From contig JAISVU010000389.1 in assembly GCA_031271375.1 (NCBI GenBank), positions 1-5,486 of the forward strand: a DNA stretch of 5,486 nt. Reading direction: 5' to 3'. Made by a program: the position numbers and the translations under genes. The DNA comes from Clostridiales bacterium (GTDB lineage Bacteria > Bacillota > Clostridia > Lachnospirales > WRAX01). Positions 1 through 5,381 of the stretch are shown one piece after another (the first letter of the stretch is position 1; each line of letters starts with the position of its first letter). A model generated the notes under the pieces. It was not told the origin of the DNA and did no database searches. It was given only the letters and a program-made list of their open reading frames with translations.

Positions 1-2284
1 AGTTCAGTTCTATGATTATTTAGAGATACAATGCCACGAGAATAATATGTACCTGTACCGTTCGGAGCGCGTACCCTCCGTCGAAGCGCTGAAAGAGATA
101 AATAAGCGTATTGCGGCACTGGGGGATGAATACGGCAAACCCGTAGCCGCCACCTGCGACGTGCATTTTATGAACCCCGACGACAAAATATACCGAGAGA
201 TACTCATGGCGGGCGAAGGCTTTAAGGACGCAAGCCAGCAAGCGCCGCTCTATTTCCGCACCACCGAAGAGATGCTGTCCGAGTTTTCTTATCTGCCGCC
301 GGATAAAGCCCGGGAGGTTGTAATAACCAACACCAGAGCCATCGCGGATATGTGCGAAAACATCCTGCCTGTGCCTGACGGGTCTTTTCCCCCCATAATA
401 CCCGGCTCGGACGAGGATTTACGCAGCATAGTCTACGGGCGGCTCAGATCGATTTACGGGGACGAACCGCCGGAGCCGGTCGTCGCCAGGGCGGAGCGGG
501 AGCTGACCTCCATTATCAAGCACGGCTTTTCCTCGCTGTACATAGTGGCCCAGCGCTTGGTGAATAAGTCCCTGGAATGCGGGTATTTGGTGGGATCGCG
601 CGGTTCCATCGGCTCATCCCTTGCCGCCACTATGTCGGCTATAACCGAGGTGAACCCGCTTGCGCCCCATTATTACTGCCTAAAGTGCCGGTATTCGGAA
701 TTCGGCTCCCCCGAAGCCGAACGGCTTTCAAAGACCTTGCCGGGGCTGTCCGGCTACGATATGCCGGATAAAGAATGCCCTGTTTGCGGAACGCCCCTCA
801 AAAAAGAAGGCCACGATATAATGTTCGAGACCTTCCTGGGCTTCGACTGCGACAAGGAGCCGGATATCGACCTCAACTTCTCCGGCGAGTACCAGGCCTA
901 TGCCCATGCCCACGCCGAGGAAATCTTCGGCAAAAGCTATGTGTTCAAGGCCGGAACCATCGGCACGCTGGCGGATAAGACCTCGTTCGGGTTCGTGCAG
1001 AATTACCTTAACGAGCGCGGGCTGGTTAAGCGCAACGCCGAGAAGAACCGTCTCGTCGCGGGGCTGACCGGGGTTAAGCGTACCACGGGGCAGCATCCCG
1101 GCGGGCTGATCGTCGTCCCGGACGGCAATGATATTCATCAGTTCTGCCCTATCCAGCGCCCCGCGAACGACCAGGACGCGGATGTCGTTACCACGCACTT
1201 CGATTATCATTCGGCTTTGGAGGGCCGCTTGATGAAGCTGGATATCCTGGGCCATGACGTGCCGACCGTGATTAAGCTACTACAGGATTTCACGGGCGTC
1301 GACCCGCTGACAATAGACATGGGCGATGCCGGAGTGATGGAGCTGTTCACTTCACCGGAGCGGCTGGGCGTTACGGAGGCGGATATCGGCTGCAAGACAG
1401 GGACGCTGGGGATACCGGAGTTCGGGACGGCTTTCGTGCGCCAGATGCTCCAGGACACAAAGCCCAGGACGTTTACCGAGCTGGTAAAGATATCGGGCCT
1501 TTCCCACGGTACGGACGTATGGAGGGGCAACGCCGACGAGCTTATAAAGGGCGGAGTGCCTTTCTCTCAGATAATCACCACACGCGACGACATTCTGCGT
1601 TATTTGATGTCGATGGGCGTCGAAAAGAAGGCTTCGTTCTATATTATGGAAAAGGTTCGCAAGGGCAGGGGACTTAGCCCCGAAGACGAACAGCTTATGA
1701 AGGAAGCCGAGGTGCCGGACTGGTATATCGCTTCATGTAAGCGCGTTGGGTACCTCTTCCCTAAGGGCCACGCCGTAGCCTATGTTATGATGTCCGTGCG
1801 GATAGGCTGGTACAAGATACATTATCCCGAGGCATTCTACGCCGCCAGCTTTTCCGTCAAGACCGAGGATTTCAACTATGAAACGATGTGCAAAGGGCCC
1901 GCCGCCGCAAAGAGAGAGCAGGCGCGGCTGCTTGCGCTGGGCAAGGAGGCCACGGCGAAGGATAAGGACACTTTAACGCTGCTTGAGCTGGTGCTGGAGA
2001 TGTACGCGAGGAAGATAAAGTTTCTCGCGGTTGATCTATACAAGTCCCATGTAAGCCGGTTTATACCGGCGGAGGGCGGCATCCAGCCGCCGCTGATGAC
2101 ATTCGCGGGCTTGGGCGGCGCGGCGGCTCAGAGTATCGACGACGCCAGGGCCGAAGGGGAGTTTATTTCGATACAGGATTTCAAAGAGCGGACTAAGCTG
2201 TCGAAGCCGGTGCTTGAGATGTTCGTAAGGAACGGGCTTTTGACGGGGATGCAGGAGACTAATCAGCTGTCATTATTTTTCTGA
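1..2284 (+). CDS. polC: DNA polymerase III alpha subunit, PolC type (5'-partial, C-terminal half)
   Basis: This is the replicative DNA polymerase of low-GC Gram-positive bacteria, acting at the fork with the beta clamp. The frame is open from base 2, so the gene begins outside the window; about 760 residues are seen of the roughly 1,440 usual for the family. Numbered from the Met at 47, residues 1-105 are the end of the PHP domain (ATCDVHF at 35-41). A four-Cys zinc site follows (C211, C214, C244, C247). The palm carries PDIDLNFSGEYQ (272-283) with catalytic Asp273 and Asp275, and the third catalytic Asp is D399 in KLDILGHD. KRTTGQHPGG (344-353) and the FPKGHAVAYV region (571-580) are family signatures. 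A helix-hairpin-helix-like segment lies near 681-701. The protein ends in QLSLF (740-744), the family's clamp-binding motif, plus one Phe. All motifs are intact and the 3' end is genuine. The N-terminal OB, PHP and exonuclease parts must lie upstream. No GC-rich hairpin with a T-run follows the stop. Confidence 0.97.
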   Translation, partial: VQFYDYLEIQCHENNMYLYRSERVPSVEALKEINKRIAALGDEYGKPVAATCDVHFMNPDDKIYREILMAGEGFKDASQQAPLYFRTTEEMLSEFSYLPPDKAREVVITNTRAIADMCENILPVPDGSFPPIIPGSDEDLRSIVYGRLRSIYGDEPPEPVVARAERELTSIIKHGFSSLYIVAQRLVNKSLECGYLVGSRGSIGSSLAATMSAITEVNPLAPHYYCLKCRYSEFGSPEAERLSKTLPGLSGYDMPDKECPVCGTPLKKEGHDIMFETFLGFDCDKEPDIDLNFSGEYQAYAHAHAEEIFGKSYVFKAGTIGTLADKTSFGFVQNYLNERGLVKRNAEKNRLVAGLTGVKRTTGQHPGGLIVVPDGNDIHQFCPIQRPANDQDADVVTTHFDYHSALEGRLMKLDILGHDVPTVIKLLQDFTGVDPLTIDMGDAGVMELFTSPERLGVTEADIGCKTGTLGIPEFGTAFVRQMLQDTKPRTFTELVKISGLSHGTDVWRGNADELIKGGVPFSQIITTRDDILRYLMSMGVEKKASFYIMEKVRKGRGLSPEDEQLMKEAEVPDWYIASCKRVGYLFPKGHAVAYVMMSVRIGWYKIHYPEAFYAASFSVKTEDFNYETMCKGPAAAKREQARLLALGKEATAKDKDTLTLLELVLEMYARKIKFLAVDLYKSHVSRFIPAEGGIQPPLMTFAGLGGAAAQSIDDARAEGEFISIQDFKERTKLSKPVLEMFVRNGLLTGMQETNQLSLFF

Positions 2285-2350
2285 ATATAATGATTCACTG
2301 CGCTATTATACGACACTATACAGCATTATATATTATTTTATAAATATATA

Positions 2351-2379
2351 TTGAAAACCCATCTTGTTAATGATAAAAT
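2351..2379 (+). promoter_or_regulatory. Putative sigma-A promoter upstream of the small-peptide gene
   Basis: TTGAAA (2351-2356) and TAAAAT (2374-2379) each match 5 of 6 consensus bases and are separated by exactly 17 bp. Transcription would start near 2386. This would give the 34-codon gene at 2589 a leader of about 200 nt. Long leaders are common in type I toxin mRNAs, but that link is only inference. The surrounding sequence is very AT-rich, so chance matches are likely; a second, weaker candidate closer to the gene is TTGATG (2506-2511), 16 bp, TTTAAT (2528-2533). Confidence 0.4.
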
Positions 2380-2443
2380 TAGTGTAGGTGGTTTTCTTAT
2401 AACACATAAAAGTGGACAAGGGAGGCGGAGTAGTTCATTTAAT

Positions 2444-2509
2444 TTGAGGTTAGTGTTTTGGCTTTTGATATTGTTAGTTTGTATGATGATTTTCACGATG
2501 TTTATTTGA
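2444..2509 (+). CDS. Possible 21-residue hydrophobic membrane peptide (TTG start)
   Basis: A TTG-initiated frame encodes LRLVFWLLILLV followed by CMMIFTMFI and a TGA stop. It has one Arg near the N-terminus and is otherwise almost entirely hydrophobic, like a single membrane helix. GGAGG (2421-2425) and GGAG (2427-2430) lie upstream, but the spacing to the TTG is 18 and 13 nt, longer than ideal. The frame also stays open upstream as far as a TTG at 2351, which lies inside the putative promoter. It could be a leader peptide for the gene at 2589 or simply chance in T-rich DNA. No family is recognised. Confidence 0.15.
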   Translation: MRLVFWLLILLVCMMIFTMFI

Positions 2510-2526
2510 TGTTTATTTGATGTTAT
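2497..2526 (+). repeat. 11-bp tandem repeat, about 2.7 copies
   Basis: GATGTTTATTT occurs at 2497-2507 and again at 2508-2518 without a gap, followed by a partial third copy, GATGTTAT, at 2519-2526. It lies about 60 bp upstream of the small-peptide ATG. Such repeats can expand or contract by replication slippage; here the copy number could change the length of the leader or the spacing of a promoter. No function is established. Confidence 0.6.
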
Positions 2527-2588
2527 ATTTAATGATTACGTTGACCAACTTAATTTGCTTTGTATTACAGTAGAAAGGAGAAGACATT

Positions 2589-2693
2589 ATGACTGATGAT
2601 GTTTTTAAAATTATAATCCAGACGATATTATCAGCAGTGGTAAAAGATGTGATTACAAGACTTATTAATTTCGTTAAAAGCAAAAGCAAATAA
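2589..2693 (+). CDS. Small amphipathic peptide, 34 aa (type I toxin-like or PSM-like)
   Basis: The frame starts at ATG 2589 and ends at TAA 2691-2693. A strong Shine-Dalgarno, AAAGGAG (2574-2580), ends 8 nt before the start, which is the main sign that this short frame is real. The peptide begins MTDDVFKIII, has a long hydrophobic middle and ends in a basic tail, FVKSKSK. Hydrophobic residues fall in pairs about every four positions (5/6, 9/10, 13/14, 17/18, 21/22, 25/26, 28/29), while Lys, Gln, Ser, Asp, Arg and Asn occupy the other face, so it should form an amphipathic helix. There is no signal peptide and no Cys. Size and character resemble Fst-like type I toxins and also delta-haemolysin or phenol-soluble-modulin peptides; the central Lys19-Asp20 argues against a simple transmembrane helix. 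Its AT-rich composition is unlike the flanking genes. No family can be assigned by eye. Confidence 0.6.
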   Translation: MTDDVFKIIIQTILSAVVKDVITRLINFVKSKSK

Positions 2694-2719
2694 CGACAGT
2701 GCAACTGACGAAGCTCGAA

Positions 2720-2748
2720 ATTTTATTCGCAAGGATCATTTTTACCAA
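2720..2748 (-). promoter_or_regulatory. Weak candidate promoter for an antisense RNA to the small-peptide gene
   Basis: Read on the minus strand, TTGGTA (2748-2743, 4 of 6 consensus) and TAAAAT (2725-2720, 5 of 6) are separated by 17 bp. Transcription would begin near 2713 and run leftward through the 3' end of the 34-codon gene. A weak hairpin (2694-2710, 7-bp arms with one mismatch) is followed on that strand by a T-rich tract, so a very short RNA could result. The -35 lies inside the left arm of the palindrome. This is the position expected of a type I antitoxin RNA, but the match is modest and the DNA AT-rich. Confidence 0.17.
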
Positions 2749-2773
2749 GGATCCTGTAACAGGATCCTTGGTA
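2743..2773. repeat. Perfect 31-bp palindrome (15-bp arms around one A)
   Basis: TACCAAGGATCCTGT (2743-2757) is exactly the reverse complement of ACAGGATCCTTGGTA (2759-2773), with a single A between them. As RNA it would fold into a stem of about 14 bp with a TAA loop. AAGGATC also occurs as a direct copy at 2731-2737. Neither side is followed by a T-run on its own transcribed strand (GCTATTG on plus, AAAAATG on minus), so it is not a canonical intrinsic terminator. It lies between the peptide gene and the deacetylase promoter and could be a protein-binding site, an mRNA 3'-end stabiliser or a non-canonical terminator. Confidence 0.85.
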
Positions 2774-2828
2774 GCTATTGTTACTCCAATACCCCAATGA
2801 CGGTCTTATTCCAGGATAATAAACTCTA

Positions 2829-2857
2829 TTCACTATTCAACTTACATATGCTATAAT
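2829..2857 (+). promoter_or_regulatory. Extended -10 promoter of the deacetylase gene, predicting a leaderless mRNA
   Basis: A perfect TATAAT (2852-2857) preceded by TGC forms an extended -10 (TGNTATAAT). TTCACT (2829-2834, 4 of 6 consensus) lies 17 bp upstream as the -35. Transcription from this element should begin 6-8 bases after the -10, that is at or next to the ATG at 2864. The bases between, TATCCC, and those before contain no Shine-Dalgarno. The element looks vegetative; I could not find a clear sporulation-sigma sequence here. Confidence 0.65.
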
Positions 2858-2863
2858 TATCCC

Positions 2864-4018
2864 ATGAAAACCTTCTGGAGACTTTTATTCATATGCGTAT
2901 TCTTCGTGCTGCTGTTCGCGCTGGGATTGGGCGACGCGCCGGACGGGCCTATGATAGAGCCGTCGCCGGGCATGTTGGTTGATAGCGGTTTCCCATTTCC
3001 CGTGAATCAGGAAACGACCGTTCCGTTGGCCGCGGCGACGGAAACGCCTGTGCCGGTCGCGACTTCCACCCCGGCGCCGGTTATTACATCCGCTCCCCCT
3101 ATTGCGGCAGAAACGGCTGCGCTTGACGCGGAACCGTCTATCACGCCGGTTTCTTCGGATGTTTCCGCTTCCGAAAGCCCGTATCCCGCGCAAACCGCGC
3201 CTAGCCCAACCGAAAGCCCAGTTCAACCCGTCCCCGGCTCTACATATACGCCGCCGGTTATCAGCATCCCCGCGAATGTGGTGAACCCTTACAGATCGTC
3301 CTACGCCAGTCCCTACGGCACGGACGGCAGGCTCTCCGAGGAACGGCAGTCCTGGTCCTTCCGGCGCGTAACGGGGCATCAGCCTCCGTCGTCGGACTTT
3401 AAACATGATATCAGACAGTTCGGCGGGTATTATCTGGGAGATATCGCCAGCGCGGCTGTCTATCTTACGTTCGACTGCGGCTATGAGAACGGTTTTACGG
3501 CGGGCATTTTAGATACCCTCAAGGAAAAGGGCGTCAAGGCGGCTTTCTTCGTTACAAAACCTTTTATCGAGGGAAACGCCGAGCTGTGCCGCAGGATGAA
3601 AGCCGAAGGCCATATAGTGGGTAACCACACCGATAGTCATCCAGACTGCAGCACGTTGACCGAAGCCGAAATGACCTACGAAGTCACCGAGACAGCCCGC
3701 TATTTTAAAGAAGCCACCGGATACGATATGGATCCGTTCTTCCGTTTCCCCGAAGGCGTATATAACATAAAGTCGTTGAATGTCGTATATAATCTTGGTT
3801 ATAAATCCATCTTCTGGAGCATGGCTTACGGAGACTGGGACCCGGCCAATCAACCGGGCGAAGAAGCGGCTTTCGCCCATATAACCGAATATTTCCATAA
3901 CGGTTGCATCATGCTGCTCCACGCAATTTCAGAGTCTAACGCCCTTGCGCTGGGCGGCGCGATTGATTTCATCCAGGCTCAGGGTTACGGGTTTCTGTCA
4001 TTGGACAGCTTGAAATAG
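2864..4018 (+). CDS. pdaA: PdaA-like polysaccharide deacetylase (delta-lactam-biosynthetic de-N-acetylase)
   Basis: In PdaA enzymes this NodB-fold domain removes the N-acetyl group from muramic acid in spore cortex peptidoglycan so that muramic-delta-lactam can form. Residues 5-22 are a hydrophobic signal peptide or anchor (MKTFWRLL start). Residues about 48-138 are a Pro/Thr/Ser/Ala-rich linker, absent from the B. subtilis enzyme, that would span wall or cortex. The domain begins with the PdaA signatures WSFRRVTGHQPP (164-175) and YYLGD. Motif 1 is TFDCGYENG (202-210) with catalytic-base Asp204; motif 2 is HTDSH (His255, His259); motif 3 is RFPEG (294-298); YGDW (322-325) and LLH (His353) complete the site. 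The usual second Asp, a metal ligand, is Cys205; PdaA proteins vary here (Asn in B. subtilis). The first ATG is chosen because it gives the signal segment, although it has no Shine-Dalgarno. The 3' end overlaps the opposite-strand protease gene by 50 bp. PdaA-like is secure; which PdaA paralogue is not. Confidence 0.92.
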   Translation: MKTFWRLLFICVFFVLLFALGLGDAPDGPMIEPSPGMLVDSGFPFPVNQETTVPLAAATETPVPVATSTPAPVITSAPPIAAETAALDAEPSITPVSSDVSASESPYPAQTAPSPTESPVQPVPGSTYTPPVISIPANVVNPYRSSYASPYGTDGRLSEERQSWSFRRVTGHQPPSSDFKHDIRQFGGYYLGDIASAAVYLTFDCGYENGFTAGILDTLKEKGVKAAFFVTKPFIEGNAELCRRMKAEGHIVGNHTDSHPDCSTLTEAEMTYEVTETARYFKEATGYDMDPFFRFPEGVYNIKSLNVVYNLGYKSIFWSMAYGDWDPANQPGEEAAFAHITEYFHNGCIMLLHAISESNALALGGAIDFIQAQGYGFLSLDSLK

Positions 4019-4847
4019 CAGGCGCGGTCATACCTAAGTCCTTTATGCCGGTAATAAGCTCCTCCTCAGTGAGGACCGTCACCCGTCCTTCGGGGCTGTA
4101 GAGATAAAAAAACCAAATGGCGTCGTAATTCAACAGGTCGAACAGCGTCTTCGCCGGGGCGTCTTCGGGGAAAGCGGCTGCCTTCACCGTATATTTCCGG
4201 TTAAGGACATATTTTCGCGCCGTATACACAATATCGCGCATAAAGCTGAAGCTGTCGGCGGCGGACTGTATCTCACACTGGCGCTTGAGGAATGGCGCGA
4301 GGCACAGCAGGCTCAAATTATAAGGGAAGAGGACAGCTTGAGCGACGCCCAGAATAAAGACCAAACCAAAGACGGCTTTACCGCAGAGCCGTATTGTTCG
4401 CAGGCTCCGCATATAGCCCATGCGCATCGCTAAAAACGCGGAGAGGATGCGCCCTCCGTCCAGCGTCCTGGCGGGGAGCAGATTAAATAAAAAAAGCGCG
4501 GAATTGATGATGAAAAGCATCTCCGAGCCGCATACCCGCGCCGAGATTAATAAAGCCAGGTTGATTGCGGGGCCGGCGGAGTAAATGGAAATCTTTTTTT
4601 TGAATGATAATAGTTCTATACGAGGCAGTTCCACCGCGAGGCCGATCGGGGATATTTCCACAGCGCAGGGTTTAAGCCCGCACATCGCGGCGATTAAACC
4701 GTGGGCGGCTTCGTGGGCACCCGCCGAAACCATCAGCAATAAAAACTCCGCCCCCCATCCCACTGCCAATGTGACGGCGCATAACGCGGGGAACAGCGGG
4801 TCTATACGTATCATAACGCCGCGCAGTTTAAAGTTTATGTCTGGCAC
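3969..4847 (-). CDS. spoIVFB: SpoIVFB-like site-2 intramembrane metalloprotease (M50)
   Basis: SpoIVFB is the multi-pass zinc protease in the outer forespore membrane that cleaves pro-sigma-K late in sporulation. The 292 residues fit the family (about 290). The zinc motif HExxH is HEAAH (45-49) in a hydrophobic helix. It is followed by ISPIGLAVELP (65-75) and the SAGPAINL helix (90-97), both typical of this M50 group. The second zinc motif is NLLPARTLDGG (122-132) with Asp130. More hydrophobic segments fill 155-190. Residues about 200-272 align by eye with the CBS-like C-terminal domain of B. subtilis SpoIVFB. The start is GTG at 4847; AAGGG lies only 3 nt before it, so initiation may be weak, and the alternative ATG (residue 12) has no better site. 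No spoIVFA is next to it. It is divergent from the phosphatase gene (56 bp) and overlaps the deacetylase gene at its end. An A8 tract encodes Lys83-Lys85. A general M50 stress protease is a less likely alternative. Confidence 0.88.
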   Translation of the reverse strand: MPDINFKLRGVMIRIDPLFPALCAVTLAVGWGAEFLLLMVSAGAHEAAHGLIAAMCGLKPCAVEISPIGLAVELPRIELLSFKKKISIYSAGPAINLALLISARVCGSEMLFIINSALFLFNLLPARTLDGGRILSAFLAMRMGYMRSLRTIRLCGKAVFGLVFILGVAQAVLFPYNLSLLCLAPFLKRQCEIQSAADSFSFMRDIVYTARKYVLNRKYTVKAAAFPEDAPAKTLFDLLNYDAIWFFYLYSPEGRVTVLTEEELITGIKDLGMTAPAISSCPMTETRNPEPG

Positions 4848-4903
4848 CGCCCTTGTGAGTGGTAATAAGTATTCTATTAGCGGGAGAGGAAGGTTAATAA
4901 CCG

Positions 4904-5341
4904 GTGGACGTTCTGTTTATTTGCACGGGGAATACCTGCCGAAGTCCGATGGCGGAGGCTTTGGCCAGAAGCCTTGTAGATGGGATCGGCTTCTTTTCCC
5001 GGGGGCTTGCGGCTTGGGACGGGCAACCCGCCAGCGGTGTTGCGGTAGATGTATTGATGGAAGCCTTCGGCGTTGACTTATCCGCGCACAGGGCCAGGAT
5101 TGTAGATAACATCGACGTAGAGCGGGCGGGCTTGATTCTGACGATGACCCGAGGCCACCGGGCAAGGATGAACGAGCTGTATCCATCAGCGGCCGACAAG
5201 ATATTCACACTGGGCGAGATAGCGGGAGAGGATATTTCAGACGTGGGAGACCCTTTCGGCGGCGGGGACGCGGAGTACAGGGACTGCGCCGAGATGCTGA
5301 GGCGGCTGATACTCGCGATTGATTTTACGCGGTATATCTGA
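4904..5341 (+). CDS. ywlE: Low-molecular-weight phosphatase, probable protein-arginine phosphatase (YwlE-like)
   Basis: The 145-residue cytoplasmic protein has the cysteine phosphatase P-loop CTGNTCRSPM (7-16), with nucleophile Cys7 and Arg13. The general acid is Asp116 in DPFGG (116-120). In YwlE of B. subtilis, Thr at position 11 of the loop, instead of the Ile of tyrosine phosphatases (CLGNICRS), selects phospho-arginine; Thr11 is present here at the same position. The N-terminal MDVLFICTGNTCRSPMAE is nearly that of YwlE, and the DPFGG segment also matches. YwlE reverses McsB arginine phosphorylation, which marks proteins for ClpCP. The start is GTG 4904, with a GGAGAGGAAGG purine tract (4883-4893) ending 10 nt before it. 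A short palindrome, GGTTA-A-TAACC (4892-4902), lies between that tract and the start. No good promoter is visible in the 56 bp shared with the divergent gene. A P-loop gene follows after 40 bp and may be cotranscribed. Phosphatase identity is certain; arginine specificity is inferred from one residue and overall similarity. Confidence 0.92.
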   Translation: MDVLFICTGNTCRSPMAEALARSLVDGIGFFSRGLAAWDGQPASGVAVDVLMEAFGVDLSAHRARIVDNIDVERAGLILTMTRGHRARMNELYPSAADKIFTLGEIAGEDISDVGDPFGGGDAEYRDCAEMLRRLILAIDFTRYI

Positions 5342-5381
5342 TTTTCATATTATTATGTTATCCGCTGCGGGAGGATACGCA

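Larger units (their letters stand above)
2285..2863. other. AT-rich intergenic interval between polC and the deacetylase gene
   Basis: This 579-bp interval is far richer in A+T than its neighbours (14 of 60 G/C at 2341-2400, against 36 of 60 at 601-660 in polC). It contains one well supported short gene (2589-2693), a sigma-A-like promoter (2351-2379), an 11-bp tandem repeat (2497-2526), a 31-bp perfect palindrome (2743-2773) and the promoter of the next gene (2829-2857). I see no tRNA, rRNA, transposase remnant or intrinsic terminator in it. The composition break suggests an acquired or fast-evolving insertion between two GC-rich genes, but no flanking direct repeats were found to prove insertion. 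Confidence 0.7.

Noticed and set aside
728..1255. 175-codon minus-strand frame inside polC
   Set aside because: It lies wholly antisense to the conserved palm and zinc-site region of PolC and shows no recognisable domain, so it is a shadow of the real gene.
2541..2568. TTGACC-16-TATTAC as promoter of the small-peptide gene
   Set aside because: The start point would fall within or beside the Shine-Dalgarno at 2574-2580, leaving too little leader for the ribosome site to be used.
2513..2704. 63-codon minus-strand frame opposite the small-peptide gene
   Set aside because: It needs a TTG start, has no clear ribosome site, and its composition follows from the AT-rich sequence; the plus-strand frame has a far better Shine-Dalgarno.
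2743..2773. Intrinsic terminator at the palindrome
   Set aside because: No T-run follows the stem on either strand, so it does not meet the usual criteria.
2848..2856. Upstream ATG before the deacetylase start
   Set aside because: It is out of frame and reaches a stop after two codons.
2885..3406. 173-codon minus-strand frame, very rich in Arg
   Set aside because: It is antisense to the Pro/Thr/Ser/Ala linker and upstream part of the deacetylase; the Arg and Gly richness follows from the GC-rich codons on the other strand.
4585..5076. 163-codon plus-strand frame
   Set aside because: It is antisense to the zinc-motif half of spoIVFB and then out of frame with the phosphatase, both of which have clear family motifs.
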